Shown: positions 24,401 to 32,135 of the stretch, piece by piece | Layout of the letters: the number at the start of each line of letters is the position of its first letter | How positions within the stretch are numbered: position 1 is the stretch's first letter | Assembly: GCA_002455425.1 (NCBI GenBank) | Contig: DKKT01000053.1 | Coordinates: forward strand, 1 to 39,976 | Reading direction: 5' to 3' | Origin: Chthonomonas sp. UBA6659 | GTDB lineage: Bacteria; Armatimonadota; Fimbriimonadia; Fimbriimonadales; Fimbriimonadaceae | DNA length: 39,976 nt | Translations under genes and position numbers: made by a program | The notes under the pieces: generated by a model | The model's input: only the letters and a program-made list of their open reading frames with translations | Told to the model about the DNA's origin: nothing | The model's database searches: none

Positions 24401-24607
24401 GGCGAGTTCAAGGTGACCAACCCGCGACGTGTGATGTGCTACCTGTACAACAACACGCAGCTGATGGTCAAGAACGTGACCAGCCCCGCCAGCGGTGGCA
24501 TCGGTACACGGATCTACACCCTGGACCCGGATCTCAGCTCGACGAACATCCCGAGCCAGCCCGTCTGGCCCGCTCCGTTCGACGACTTTGCTCCCCTGCC
24601 GCGCTAA
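21437..24607 (+). CDS. Large modular surface lipoprotein with repeated Ig-like modules and propeller-like C-terminus
   Basis: 1056 residues. A lipoprotein signal ends in the lipobox LTSGC (Cys31), followed by a flexible Gly/Ser linker. Three related A-B modules of ~200 residues follow, at roughly 44-233, 240-440 and 447-660. A starts with a strand and a LPSY/LPGY/APSY turn (GRNLPSYVGSIKVTL, GRGLPGYASSARISL, PAPSYARSFVAQL). B includes VEVWVTRNNG/VEVSVTRANG and a DDSGT/DDTGT turn. Residues ~670-1056 show PD40/TolB-like blades (AYDVVSPTVNSMGTQIAFTV, GPMYGPDGQLYYSSMEF, WPAIAPDNQEMAVIRKLG). It is probably anchored in the outer membrane facing outward or the periplasm. Function is unknown; adhesion or scaffolding is a guess. 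Codon use is strongly biased to C-ending codons, suggesting high expression, in line with the doubled Shine-Dalgarno. Confidence 0.85.
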   Translation: MRDMRARQARTWFYPLFALALGGTAILTSGCGGSGSGGGTSGRSAFNITASFDPYSGRNLPSYVGSIKVTLQTGTDTPLTYTIKRGDAPLKVDNVAAGKTYTFTVEGVQGTNGTGSKVASATFTRVAPAKNQTSDVAIDAANSEIASVSVSPSDVTLTGGASQVFTFEAKNASGATILTNAQDSSFGVTIAPNVGSFNNANNTYTAPNVIGQDQPASRLDVTIGGKSASATLNFDDERSNALVALRWNADGRGLPGYASSARISLVDGGIIVPGSERVVTRSQSGAYTENIDWSKVQDGSYSLVVNAYASNNASGEPVGSAEFPFTVGPDEIREIIDMSTSDFNATKLEVWVTRNNGPAQKVNGTLPLNEGETVMVNTKAVDDSGTVYLSGGQVNMSVSGGNANLDGDELTGVTRGTGSSLTVNAGDVLKDGVPGTSTIPINVVFGNPGFVINWDALTRDPAPSYARSFVAQLRQNGNPVPGFDDIFGNRPTDTGPVSSAIYWDRRLADGDYEILVTLYPNPDADNPATRGAELMSAACPITVTNGTAGPCILDFPSTGNATNVEVSVTRANGSVERYFENAIPGRRTGPLFLSYGERIGVSARVTDDTGTTTFFSDNRIRFSASGSAEFNSAIDRVTGISLGNGEVSATADSLRGPTLTLETRVMPPAVVAFSDWDNDAFGTGNGAVRSYLYVPGALVNSPRGDKIWAVPYRDDSYLGRAVAEAGVVLPTGTINAYDVVSPTVNSMGTQIAFTVAPFDTTSGDLTYYKDVVVMEISYDANGAPVFGAILPQNVTFDTGDQIGPMYGPDGQLYYSSMEFNRDAGSYLNGQERDIFVRTDVFAASSPGTNLTSGITGNLFWPAIAPDNQEMAVIRKLGANPEAANTTGVGRIVTIDLSPFAPSGEQIDDTAAVASRIGYLASKGVATPNGQLINDDKYYIAFARSFDGGPTTEVQLLRAERTQAALGAFIAQQTNANNPFGAAIDGPSFGEFKVTNPRRVMCYLYNNTQLMVKNVTSPASGGIGTRIYTLDPDLSSTNIPSQPVWPAPFDDFAPLPR

Positions 24608-24628
24608 GCTCGCTTAGCAGACGATAGG

Positions 24629-24666
24629 AGCCCCAGCCCCGAAAGGGGTTGGGGTTTCTCTTTTTT
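24629..24666 (+). terminator. Rho-independent terminator of the lipoprotein gene
   Basis: CCCCAGCCCC (24631-24640), loop GAAA, GGGGTTGGGG (24645-24654) with G-T wobbles, then TTTCTCTTTTTT. A second hairpin CCCTGAC-GAAA-GTCAGGG follows at 24676-24693 without a T-run. Confidence 0.88.
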
Positions 24667-24743
24667 GGGGCCCGACCCTGACGAAAGTCAGGGGCGTCTC
24701 GTAGATCAATCGGGGGTAGCCTCGATTCCTTCGCGAGACTTGC

Positions 24744-26228
24744 TTGTCTGCTGACGTCACCCGCCTCGAACCCTCGCCGAGCGTTCACGAGAGTGCCCCA
24801 CGGATCGTATGGGCTCTCGCATGGCCTGCTGTCCTCCTGAACTCGCTCCAGGTCGTGAACACGCTACTCGACCGAGGCTTCATCGGGCACCTTGAGTCTG
24901 CGGCGCTCACCGCCCACGGCGGGGCGACGAACGTGATGTTCCTCCTCTTCTCACTCGCGATGGCAGTCGGCACCAGCGCGACCGCCCTCGTGAGTCGCGC
25001 GTACGGCGCCCAGCAGAATCAGGAGCTACGCCAAGCCAGCCGAGAGGCTCTGGGGGTTGCCGCCTTCGGCGGCGTTCTCCTCGCCGGGATCGCTGCGCTC
25101 ATTGCGCCGCTTTTCGCGCGGGCGTTGTTGCCGGCGGACGACCATCGATCCGCGACGCTCATGGTGCAGTTCCTCTGGGCCTATGTCTCGGGCATGCCGG
25201 CGATCTTTCTCATCCAAGTGCTTGCCGGTTCGCTGCGTGGTGTGGGCGACACGAAGAGTCCGATGGTGATCTCAGGGTTCCAGATCCTGCTTCACATCGT
25301 TCTGAACTACGTGCTCATCTTTCCGTCCCATGATATCGCCGGCCTGAAGCTTCCGGGACTCGGTCTTGGGCTTCTCGGCGCGGGCCTTGCACTCTCGATC
25401 AGCGCGTGGGTTTCGGCCATCGTTTATCTCGCGTTCTCGGCCCGCTCCCGCGTCGGTACGCTCTGGCCGATCAGGCTCCCACGGCTCGATTGGACGCGGC
25501 GGATCCTCAAGATCGCGTTGCCGGCCGCGCTGATGTCCGTCTTGAGAGTCGGTTCCCTCGCTCTCTTCACCGTCGTGCTTGCTTCCATTCCGATGGCGGT
25601 GCCCGAACTCGGGCAACTCGCGTCGAACGCAGCCCTTGCCGCCATCCCCGGATTTCCTGGGTTGCCGGGGTCCGCGTCCGCAGCGTCCACCGCGATCGCC
25701 GCGATGAGCGTCGGCTTCGCAATCGAATCGATCATGTTTATGCCGGCTTTCGGTCTCTCCGTCGCCGCCGCTACCCTCGTCGGGCAAAGCCTCGGCATGC
25801 AGCGCCCGGATCGAGCCGAGAGAATGGGGTGGACGGCGGCCCATCACTCGGCGATCGTCACCGGAATCCTCGCGATCCCGATCTACTTCGCAGCGCCGAC
25901 GATCGCCGGCGTCCTTGTCGGCGGGAAGGCCGATATTGCAGCGGAGGCGGCCCTCCTGATCCAGCTCCTGTGCCTGACCGAGGTCTTCTTTGGCTATGCG
26001 ATGACGCTCATCGGCGCGATGCAAGGCGCGGGCGATACCGTCCGCCCGATGTGGATCACGATCTTTACGATGTGGGGCCTTCGGGTCCCCCTGGCATTCG
26101 TTCTGACGCTCCCGCTCGGAATGGGAGCGACCGGCGCGTGGGTCTCCATGAGCGTCACCCAAGCCGTCCAGGGTCTTGCCGCCATCTGGCTCTTCAAACA
26201 GGGCGGCTGGAAAACAAAGAAGGTCTAG
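24744..26228 (+). CDS. MATE-family multidrug/metabolite exporter
   Basis: 494 residues with about 12 membrane spans in two similar halves. Typical MATE segments are visible: ALAWPAVLLNSLQVVNTLLD at span 1, AVGTSATALVSRAYGA, SLRGVGDTKSPM in the first half and its counterpart GAMQGAGDTVRPMW in the second, and AAATLVGQSLGMQRPDRAER. MATE proteins exchange cationic compounds for Na+ or H+. A longer than usual loop (~residues 280-320) between the halves contains AAIPGFPGLPGSASAAS. TTG at 24744 is the first available start; TAGCCT at 24717-24722 may be the -10. Substrate unknown. Confidence 0.9.
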   Translation: MSADVTRLEPSPSVHESAPRIVWALAWPAVLLNSLQVVNTLLDRGFIGHLESAALTAHGGATNVMFLLFSLAMAVGTSATALVSRAYGAQQNQELRQASREALGVAAFGGVLLAGIAALIAPLFARALLPADDHRSATLMVQFLWAYVSGMPAIFLIQVLAGSLRGVGDTKSPMVISGFQILLHIVLNYVLIFPSHDIAGLKLPGLGLGLLGAGLALSISAWVSAIVYLAFSARSRVGTLWPIRLPRLDWTRRILKIALPAALMSVLRVGSLALFTVVLASIPMAVPELGQLASNAALAAIPGFPGLPGSASAASTAIAAMSVGFAIESIMFMPAFGLSVAAATLVGQSLGMQRPDRAERMGWTAAHHSAIVTGILAIPIYFAAPTIAGVLVGGKADIAAEAALLIQLLCLTEVFFGYAMTLIGAMQGAGDTVRPMWITIFTMWGLRVPLAFVLTLPLGMGATGAWVSMSVTQAVQGLAAIWLFKQGGWKTKKV

Positions 26229-26297
26229 GCCCAAGCGCATCGCCACGCGCGTGCCACACGTACTTATTGTCGAAGTAACGTGGAGGCAAAAGTTTAA

Positions 26298-27221
26298 GTG
26301 GGACTTGCAATCCTTGGACTGATCGTTCTTGTTCTTTCGTTCGTCATCGTCGGACTGAACAAACGAGCCGACGTCAAAACGAATCTCGGCCCGACCGCTT
26401 GGATCATGCGTGTCGTCGGGATCCTGATGATCATCGGTGGGCCCCTCTATTCATCGGTGGTGCAAATCCCGGCAGGTTATCGCGGCGTCCTTCTGCGATT
26501 CACCGCCGTCCAGGGACAGCTTGACGAGGGGATTCACCTCATTACGCCGGGCGTGAACACCGTCGTCCTAATGGAGACCCGCACGCAGAAAGAAGAGAGC
26601 GTCGCCACTGCAGCATCGCGCGATCTGCAAACCGTCTCGACGAAACTCGTCCTCAACTATCGGATCGACCCGAGCAAGGTCTCGCAGCTCTACAACAACG
26701 TCGGCGTCGAGTATCGAGCCCGAATCATCGATCCCGTGGTCCAGGAGTCGGTAAAGCTCGTCACCGCGCGGTACACGGCCGAAGAGCTCATCCGAAAGCG
26801 AGCCGATGTCAAAAGCGAAATGGAGCGGGAGATCACGAATCGCCTTCGTGCCTACGACGTCCTCGTCGATCCGTCCGGGCTTTCGATTACAAACTTCGAC
26901 TTTTCGCCTGAATTCAACAAGGCGATCGAGGCAAAGCAGGTCGCTCAGCAGGAAGCGGAAAAGCAGCGCTACGTCCTCGCTCAAGCCGAACTTGAGAAGC
27001 AAACCGAGGTCGCGCGAGCGGAAGGTCGCGCTCAGGCCGCTAAGCTCAACGCCGAAGCACTCCGTGTCCAGGGTGCCGGCCTCGTCATCGCCCGCGAGTG
27101 GATCGAGAAGTGGGATGGCCGACTTCCGAGCGTCAGCGCCGGAGGTGGCGGAGCGAGCGGAGGCAGCTTCATTATCGACCTGGGAAGCCTCATGCGCGAG
27201 GGCCAGGTCCCGAACCGTTGA
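26298..27221 (+). CDS. SPFH/prohibitin-family membrane protein
   Basis: 307 aa. Two N-terminal hydrophobic spans (~2-20 and ~34-52), then an SPFH/Band 7 domain (VQIPAGYRGVLLRF, LDEGIHLITPGVNTVVLMET, RTQKEESVATAASRDLQTVS) and a C-terminal coiled coil rich in Ala/Glu/Gln (~205-260, QVAQQEAEKQRYVLAQAELE). The sequence fits prohibitins more closely than flotillins. Such proteins form ring-like membrane scaffolds and in E. coli (HflK/HflC) restrain the FtsH protease; no ftsH is adjacent. The start is GTG at 26298, with GGAGG 11 nt upstream. It overlaps tyrA by TTGA. Confidence 0.92.
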   Translation: MGLAILGLIVLVLSFVIVGLNKRADVKTNLGPTAWIMRVVGILMIIGGPLYSSVVQIPAGYRGVLLRFTAVQGQLDEGIHLITPGVNTVVLMETRTQKEESVATAASRDLQTVSTKLVLNYRIDPSKVSQLYNNVGVEYRARIIDPVVQESVKLVTARYTAEELIRKRADVKSEMEREITNRLRAYDVLVDPSGLSITNFDFSPEFNKAIEAKQVAQQEAEKQRYVLAQAELEKQTEVARAEGRAQAAKLNAEALRVQGAGLVIAREWIEKWDGRLPSVSAGGGGASGGSFIIDLGSLMREGQVPNR

Positions 27222-28006
27222 CCCTCGGGATCGTCGGACTCGGACTGATCGGCGGCTCGATCGCAAGGGCCGCGATCGAGCGCAGGCTCGTCACCAAAGT
27301 GCTCGGCGTCGACCCCAACGCCGAGCACCGTGACGTCTTCGCCGGTTGGCCGGGCTGCGAGCCCGTCGCGACCTTGGTCGACCTGGGCATGTGCGAACTG
27401 ATCGTCATCGCCACACCGCCGGATCAGGTGCTGACGGCTCTCGACCAGCTCCCGACGAGAGCCACTGTTTTCGATGTTGCGAGTGTGAAGGGCGCGATAA
27501 TATCGGGAGTTCCCGCCGAACGGCGGCACCAGTTTGTGGGCTCCCATCCGATCGCCGGGAATGAGGGCCGGGGTCCGGCCGCCGCGGACCCAGACCTCTT
27601 CGCCGGCTGCTCCTGGGTGCTCACGCCGGATGGTGTCGCGCCAGAACGAATCGCCGAGGTCCGCGCTTTTGTTCAATCTCTCGGGGCAAATCCTTACACG
27701 ATGTCCGCCGAGGAGCATGATGCGATTCTGGCCCTCACGAGCCATCTGCCGAACCTCCTCGCAAACATCCTTGTCGGCCTCGCGAGCCCCCAAACTCAAC
27801 CGTTTGAAGGCCCGAGCTGGCGGTCTGCGACCCGGGTGGCGGGCGGGAATCCCGAGTTGTGGACCACCATTCTTTCCATGAACGCCTCCGAAGTGTGCGG
27901 CCAGATTGACCGCGCAATCCAATCCCTCGAAGAGGTCCGCGACGTGATCGCGAACGGGGAGCGTATGCGCCTCAACGCCTGGCTGGATGAAGCGCGATGC
28001 GATTGA
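27218..28006 (+). CDS. tyrA: Prephenate (or arogenate) dehydrogenase
   Basis: 262 aa, NAD(P)-dependent oxidative decarboxylation of prephenate or arogenate in tyrosine synthesis. The Rossmann motif GLGLIGG is at 7-13; VIATPPDQVL, DVASVKG and the substrate-binding SHPIAGNEGRGP segment are intact, followed by the all-helical C-terminal dimer domain (LTSHLPNLLANILVGL). No chorismate mutase or ACT domain, so no visible tyrosine feedback site. Start at TTG 27218, shared as TTGA with the SPFH stop; longer readings would sit inside the SPFH gene. Overlaps aroA by 10 nt. Which substrate and cofactor it uses cannot be fixed here. Confidence 0.93.
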   Translation: MTLGIVGLGLIGGSIARAAIERRLVTKVLGVDPNAEHRDVFAGWPGCEPVATLVDLGMCELIVIATPPDQVLTALDQLPTRATVFDVASVKGAIISGVPAERRHQFVGSHPIAGNEGRGPAAADPDLFAGCSWVLTPDGVAPERIAEVRAFVQSLGANPYTMSAEEHDAILALTSHLPNLLANILVGLASPQTQPFEGPSWRSATRVAGGNPELWTTILSMNASEVCGQIDRAIQSLEEVRDVIANGERMRLNAWLDEARCD

Positions 28007-29274
28007 CGGTCGAGCGCTCCAAGCCGCTCGTGGGCGAGCTTCACGTCCCCTCGGACAAGTCGATCACCCACCGTGCGTTCATGCTCTCGGCGATCGCTCA
28101 AGGGGCGTCGACGGTACTTGATCCACTCCGCGGTGAAGACTGCCTCTCGACCCTTTCTTGCCTCGAAGCCATGGGCATCCACGCTGAGTGGCGTTCCAAG
28201 CGCGAAGTTCGGATCCAACCCTCAGCTTGGGTCAATCCGGTCGACGTCCTCGACTGCGGCAACAGTGGAACCACCATGCGCCTGCTCGCCGGTCTCATTG
28301 CTTCCCGCTCCCTCGACGTGACCCTCGTCGGCGACGCCTCACTGAGTAAGAGACCGATGGGCCGCATCGCGACCCCGCTTGTCCAGATGGGAGCGACGGT
28401 CGAGGGCGAAACGCCCCCGCTCAGGATCCAGGGGGCGAATCTGACCGGAATCCGGTACACCACTCCGGTTGCGAGCGCACAGATCAAGTCCGCGGTGCTT
28501 CTCGCCGGCCTCCTCGCCGAAGGCGAAACGTGGGTGATCGAACCCAGCCTTTCACGCGATCACACCGAGCGGATGCTCTCGCAAGCGGGCCTCGAGCTCC
28601 TCCGCGATCCCGACCAGCCGCTTGCCGTCGGCGTCGCCGGCGGCTCGACCGTGGCCTCCCAGTCTTGGCAGGTGCCGGGAGACATCTCGGCGGCCGCATT
28701 CTTTCTGGTTGCCGCCGCGCTTGTGCCTGGCTCCGACATTCTGCTTCGCCAGGTCGGCGTCAATCCAACGCGGACTGGCATTCTGGACGTGTTTGCCGAG
28801 GCCGGGATCCTGATCGACCGCCAGCCACGGTCCACGCAAGGTGAGCCCATCGCCGACCTGCTCGTTCTGCCCCCTCCACACATCGGGCCGTTTCACATCA
28901 GAGGCGAGCTCGTGCCTCGCCTGATCGACGAGATCCCGGTTTTGGCCGTCCTTGCCACTCAAGCTCACGGCGTCAGCGAGATTCGCGACGCTGAGGAGCT
29001 TCGCGTCAAAGAATCCGATCGTATCGCGTGTATGGCTGAAGGGCTTCGGGCCATGGGTGCCCGCGTCGAAACCTTTCCTGACGGCATGGCGATCGAGGGG
29101 CCTACTCCCCTCCTGAGCGCCCATCTCGACGCGAAGGGCGACCATCGCCTCGCAATGGCGTTTGCCATCGCAGGACTCATCGCCGAGGGCCAGACTCACA
29201 TCGACGGCGCAGAGGCGATCGCCACCAGTTTCCCGGACTTCGCCGTGAAACTAGCTGCCTTGGCACGGTCCTGA
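27997..29274 (+). CDS. aroA: 3-phosphoshikimate 1-carboxyvinyltransferase (EPSP synthase)
   Basis: 425 aa, the sixth shikimate step: shikimate-3-phosphate plus PEP to EPSP. All signatures are present: PSDKSITHRAFML near the N-terminus, LDCGNSGTTMRLLAG with the PEP-contacting Gly/Asn segment, DEIPVLAVLA, LRVKESDRI and DHRLAMAFA. The Gly-Asn-Ser-Gly-Thr-Thr-Met-Arg form resembles class II enzymes more than E. coli AroA, but class cannot be proved from this. ATG at 27997 lies inside the last 10 nt of tyrA, so tyrA and aroA are translationally coupled. No other shikimate genes are nearby. Confidence 0.96.
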   Translation: MRLTVERSKPLVGELHVPSDKSITHRAFMLSAIAQGASTVLDPLRGEDCLSTLSCLEAMGIHAEWRSKREVRIQPSAWVNPVDVLDCGNSGTTMRLLAGLIASRSLDVTLVGDASLSKRPMGRIATPLVQMGATVEGETPPLRIQGANLTGIRYTTPVASAQIKSAVLLAGLLAEGETWVIEPSLSRDHTERMLSQAGLELLRDPDQPLAVGVAGGSTVASQSWQVPGDISAAAFFLVAAALVPGSDILLRQVGVNPTRTGILDVFAEAGILIDRQPRSTQGEPIADLLVLPPPHIGPFHIRGELVPRLIDEIPVLAVLATQAHGVSEIRDAEELRVKESDRIACMAEGLRAMGARVETFPDGMAIEGPTPLLSAHLDAKGDHRLAMAFAIAGLIAEGQTHIDGAEAIATSFPDFAVKLAALARS

Positions 29275-29299
29275 CGTCCGGACGAAGGTGCCCCCGAGA

Positions 29300-29308
29300 T
29301 GCTAACAT
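29300..29308 (+). promoter_or_regulatory. Extended -10 promoter of the outer-membrane protein gene
   Basis: TGCTAACAT: TGn plus TAACAT at 29303-29308, 34 nt before the ATG at 29343. The same TGC-TAnnnT form precedes the PEP-CTERM gene at 5841. The leader carries GGAGG and AGGAAG. Confidence 0.45.
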
Positions 29309-29342
29309 GACAACGCACCTCAACATTGGAGGCTCAAGGAAG

Positions 29343-29861
29343 ATGAGAAACGTTTTGCTTGCCAGCTTACTGACCGTCGGCGCTTTGACCGCAGGCACGG
29401 CTCTCGCCCAAGAGAGCAAGCCGGTCGGACTCAGTGCGAAGATCGGGCTTTTTTGGCCCGGGAACTCGGACGCTCGCGACGCTGGCCGAACCTGGTTTTC
29501 GTTTGGACTCGAGTACAAAATCGGCAACATCAAGTTCAGCAGTGAGTCGCCCGGATATTCCAGCGCGTACAGCATCTCGATCGACTATCTGACGAAGGGA
29601 GACTTCCGGAACACGCCGGTACTCCTGAACTACATCGGTCGCAAGGACAACATGTACTACATCGCCGGTATCGGCGTCGGGTTCACGAAGGTCCGCGTCA
29701 ACACGACGGAGACGAGTAGCGGCACCGACTTGGCCTACCAGCTCGGCATCGGCTACGACTTCAATCAGGGCTCGACCCCGATGTTCGTCGAAGGCAAGTA
29801 CATCGGAAGCGGCGAGAGCCGGCTGAATGGCTTTGCCGTCTTCGTCGGCGTTCGATTCTAA
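29343..29861 (+). CDS. Small outer-membrane beta-barrel-like protein
   Basis: 172 aa. Signal peptide with cleavage after ALA (~residue 22). The mature part alternates hydrophobic and polar residues in strand-sized blocks (GLSAKIGLFWPG, WFSFGLEYKIGNIKF, AYSISIDYLTK, VLLNYIGRK, MYYIAGIGVGFTKVRV, DLAYQLGIGYDF, GFAVFVGVRF) and ends in Phe, the usual C-terminal signal for beta-barrel assembly. About eight strands fit an OmpA/OmpW-like small barrel. The ATG at 29343 has AGGAAG right before it; the ATG at 29307 lacks a site. No specific family is recognised. Confidence 0.82.
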   Translation: MRNVLLASLLTVGALTAGTALAQESKPVGLSAKIGLFWPGNSDARDAGRTWFSFGLEYKIGNIKFSSESPGYSSAYSISIDYLTKGDFRNTPVLLNYIGRKDNMYYIAGIGVGFTKVRVNTTETSSGTDLAYQLGIGYDFNQGSTPMFVEGKYIGSGESRLNGFAVFVGVRF

Positions 29862-29875
29862 TCGCCGCACCATCC

Positions 29876-29918
29876 AAAATGGGCGGCTCGACCGGAAGGT
29901 CGAGCCGCCCACTGTTTT
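29876..29918. terminator. Bidirectional terminator between the barrel gene and pdhB
   Basis: A perfect 13-bp GC stem: 29881-29893 pairs with 29898-29910 around a GGAA loop. TTTT follows on the plus strand (29915-29918) and ATTTTGG follows on the minus strand, so it can serve both convergent genes. Confidence 0.92.
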
Positions 29919-29934
29919 GAGCCTCAAGTCGAGA

Positions 29935-30969
29935 TCAGCCGATCTTGCGAACGCAGTCGAGCACGTCCTGCTCGTTCGGGATGCACTGAAGCTCAAGGAC
30001 GCGGGAATACGGCATCGGCACGTTCAAGCCGCCGACGCGACCGACGGGTGCATCGAGATCATCGAAGCACTCTTCGCCGATGCGGGCCGCAATCTCGGCT
30101 CCGAAGCCACCGCTGCGCCAGTCTTCATACACCACGATCGCGCGGTTCGTCTTCCGAACCGACTGGAAGATCGTCTCCGTGTCGAGCGGCAGAAGCGAGC
30201 GTACGTCCACAACTTCGGCGTCGATGCCTTCCTTCTCCAGGAGTTCGGCCGCCAGGAGCGAAACGTTCACCATGCGGCTGTAGGCGATGAGCGATAGATC
30301 TTTGCCTTCGCGGGCGATCCGCGCCTTTCCGAACGGAACGAGAAAGTCGGGATCGTCGCTCACCTCGCCCTTCATCGAGTACAGGCCCGGGTTCTCGGTG
30401 AAGATCACCGGGTTGTTGTCTCGAACCGCCGTCTTGAGCATGCCGAACGCATCCTCCGGAGTCACGGGGGCGACGACCTTCAGACCCGGGCAATGCGCAT
30501 ACCAGCCTTCGAGAGAGTGGCTGTGTTGCGCGCTGAGCTGGTTGGCTGCGCCGCCCGGACCACGGACGACCAGCGGCACCGTCGCCTGGCCACCGGTCAT
30601 CGAGTGGACCTTCGCCGCGTGGTTGATGATCTGGTCGAGGGCCAAGATCGAAAAGGACATCGTCATCATCTCGATGATCGGCCGGAGGCCGACCATCGCG
30701 GCACCGATCGCGATCCCCGTGAAACCAGGCTCGGTGATCGGCGTGTCCACGACGCGTCGTCCGATTCCGTCTTGTAGATTCTTGTTGAAGGGCGGCACGA
30801 GCCAGTCCTTCTTATCGACGGCGTACTTCTCGAACAGGCCATCGGTCACGCGGAACGTGCCCTTGTACTTGCCGATATCCTCGCCCATCAGAAACACGTC
30901 CGGATCTCGGTCCATCTCTTGGACGATGGCGGCGCGAAGCGCCTCTCGGTAGGTCATCGTCGTCGGCAT
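29935..30969 (-). CDS. pdhB: Pyruvate dehydrogenase E1 component, beta subunit
   Basis: 344 aa, with pdhA forming the thiamine-dependent E1 heterotetramer that decarboxylates pyruvate and acetylates E2 lipoyl groups. Family segments: MTYREALRAAIVQEMDRD, VFLMGEDIGKYKGTFRVTDG, VVDTPITEPGFTGIAIGAAM, HSHSLEGWYAHCPGLKVVAP, VVYEDWRSGGFGAEIAARI. Between GLFEKY and RRVVDTP there are ~22 residues (AVDKKDWLVPPFNKNLQDG) where the B. subtilis protein has about three, an unusual insertion. ATG overlaps the pdhA TGA (ATGA at 30966-30969). E2 and E3 genes are not in this window. A branched-chain 2-oxoacid substrate cannot be excluded. Confidence 0.92.
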   Translation of the reverse strand: MPTTMTYREALRAAIVQEMDRDPDVFLMGEDIGKYKGTFRVTDGLFEKYAVDKKDWLVPPFNKNLQDGIGRRVVDTPITEPGFTGIAIGAAMVGLRPIIEMMTMSFSILALDQIINHAAKVHSMTGGQATVPLVVRGPGGAANQLSAQHSHSLEGWYAHCPGLKVVAPVTPEDAFGMLKTAVRDNNPVIFTENPGLYSMKGEVSDDPDFLVPFGKARIAREGKDLSLIAYSRMVNVSLLAAELLEKEGIDAEVVDVRSLLPLDTETIFQSVRKTNRAIVVYEDWRSGGFGAEIAARIGEECFDDLDAPVGRVGGLNVPMPYSRVLELQCIPNEQDVLDCVRKIG

Positions 30970-31988
30970 CAGTGACCTCGCTCCGGGGACATGTCGGTGT
31001 AGACGTCGTCGTAAACCTCATGAGGCTCGGGATGCGGGGAAGCATCGGCCTTCTCGTAGATTTCGTCGACCTGCTCGGCGATTTCGGCGTCGATGGCCTC
31101 CATCTTCTCGTCGGTCATGACCTTGTTGGCCCGCATGTACGCTTCGAGGAGGCGGATCGGATCGCGCGTCTCCTTCTGTTTGTCCACCGACTTGAGCTCT
31201 CGATACAGGGTCTGGTCGTTGTCCGCGGCGCCGTGTCCCGCGAACCGGTAGTTCATGACTTCGACGACGTACGGCTTCTGCTCTTTGCGAACCCAGTCGA
31301 CGATCTCTTTCGCCTTCTTGCGGACCTTGAGAACGTCCATCCCATCCATCCGCTCGCTCTTGATGCCGAAGGGGAGACCGCGCTTCCAAAGCTCGGTGTC
31401 GGCGGCGTGGCGCTCGATCGCCGTACCCATCGCGTACTCGTTGTTCTCGATGATGAAGATCACCGGGAGATCCCAAAGTCCGGCCATGTTGAGCGCTTCA
31501 AAGAAGACTCCGGCGTTGGCCGCACCATCTCCCAGGAAGCACAGGGTCACGCGGTCTTCCTTCCGGTACTTGGCTGCGAAAGCGAGCCCAGCCCCGAGCG
31601 GGTTGTGTCCGCCCACGATGCCCCAGCCTCCGAAGAAGCCGTTCGGGATGTCGTAGAGGTGCATCGAACCCCCTTTGCCGCGACTCATGCCACCGCTACG
31701 GCCCATGATCTCCGCCATGCAGGCCACCGGGTCCGTGCCCATCAAGAGCGGAAAAGCGTGGATGCGGTACGCCGCGATGACGTAGTCCCAGCCGAGCTTC
31801 AGCGCGTCGACCCAGCCGACCGCGGTTGCTTCCATGCCGATGTAGACATGGAGATAGCCACCGGCTTTGCCCGTCCGGTATACGTGGTTGCACTTCTCCT
31901 CGAAGTGCCGGATGAGCAGCATCTCACGGTAATAGCGCTCGAGATCGGCCGGGCTTGCCGCGAGCTCCAGTTTTGCCTGTTTCGCCAA
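30969..31988 (-). CDS. pdhA: Pyruvate dehydrogenase E1 component, alpha subunit
   Basis: 339 aa. The thiamine diphosphate motif GDGAANAG is at 153-160 and ends with ENN at 181-183. YREMLLIRHFEEKCNHVY, IGMEATAVGWVDAL, YRIHAFPLLMG and GGMSRGKGGSMHLYD are standard E1 alpha segments. The start is TTG at 31988 with AAGGAGAA 5 nt upstream, which overrides a longer in-frame reading that begins at 32156. Translation of pdhB is coupled through ATGA. A candidate -10 (TAGAAT) lies at 32074-32069, leaving an ~75-nt leader. Confidence 0.94.
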   Translation of the reverse strand: MAKQAKLELAASPADLERYYREMLLIRHFEEKCNHVYRTGKAGGYLHVYIGMEATAVGWVDALKLGWDYVIAAYRIHAFPLLMGTDPVACMAEIMGRSGGMSRGKGGSMHLYDIPNGFFGGWGIVGGHNPLGAGLAFAAKYRKEDRVTLCFLGDGAANAGVFFEALNMAGLWDLPVIFIIENNEYAMGTAIERHAADTELWKRGLPFGIKSERMDGMDVLKVRKKAKEIVDWVRKEQKPYVVEVMNYRFAGHGAADNDQTLYRELKSVDKQKETRDPIRLLEAYMRANKVMTDEKMEAIDAEIAEQVDEIYEKADASPHPEPHEVYDDVYTDMSPERGH

Positions 31989-32068
31989 CGGATTCTCCTT
32001 CGAAAGGAAAGGGTTTTTGGGATCTGGCCTAGGAGAACGCCGTTGTAGCTCGCAGATGGCCTTTTCAG

Positions 32069-32074
32069 ATTCTA
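32069..32074 (-). promoter_or_regulatory. Candidate -10 of pdhA-pdhB
   Basis: Minus-strand TAGAAT about 80 nt before the pdhA TTG; no clear -35. The leader includes the AAGGAGAA ribosome site just before the start. Confidence 0.35.
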
Positions 32075-32135
32075 CCCGGCGGCGGCACGTCAGATTCCCG
32101 GTAGGAGCGCGGTTTCTGGCCACCAGAATTGGGGG

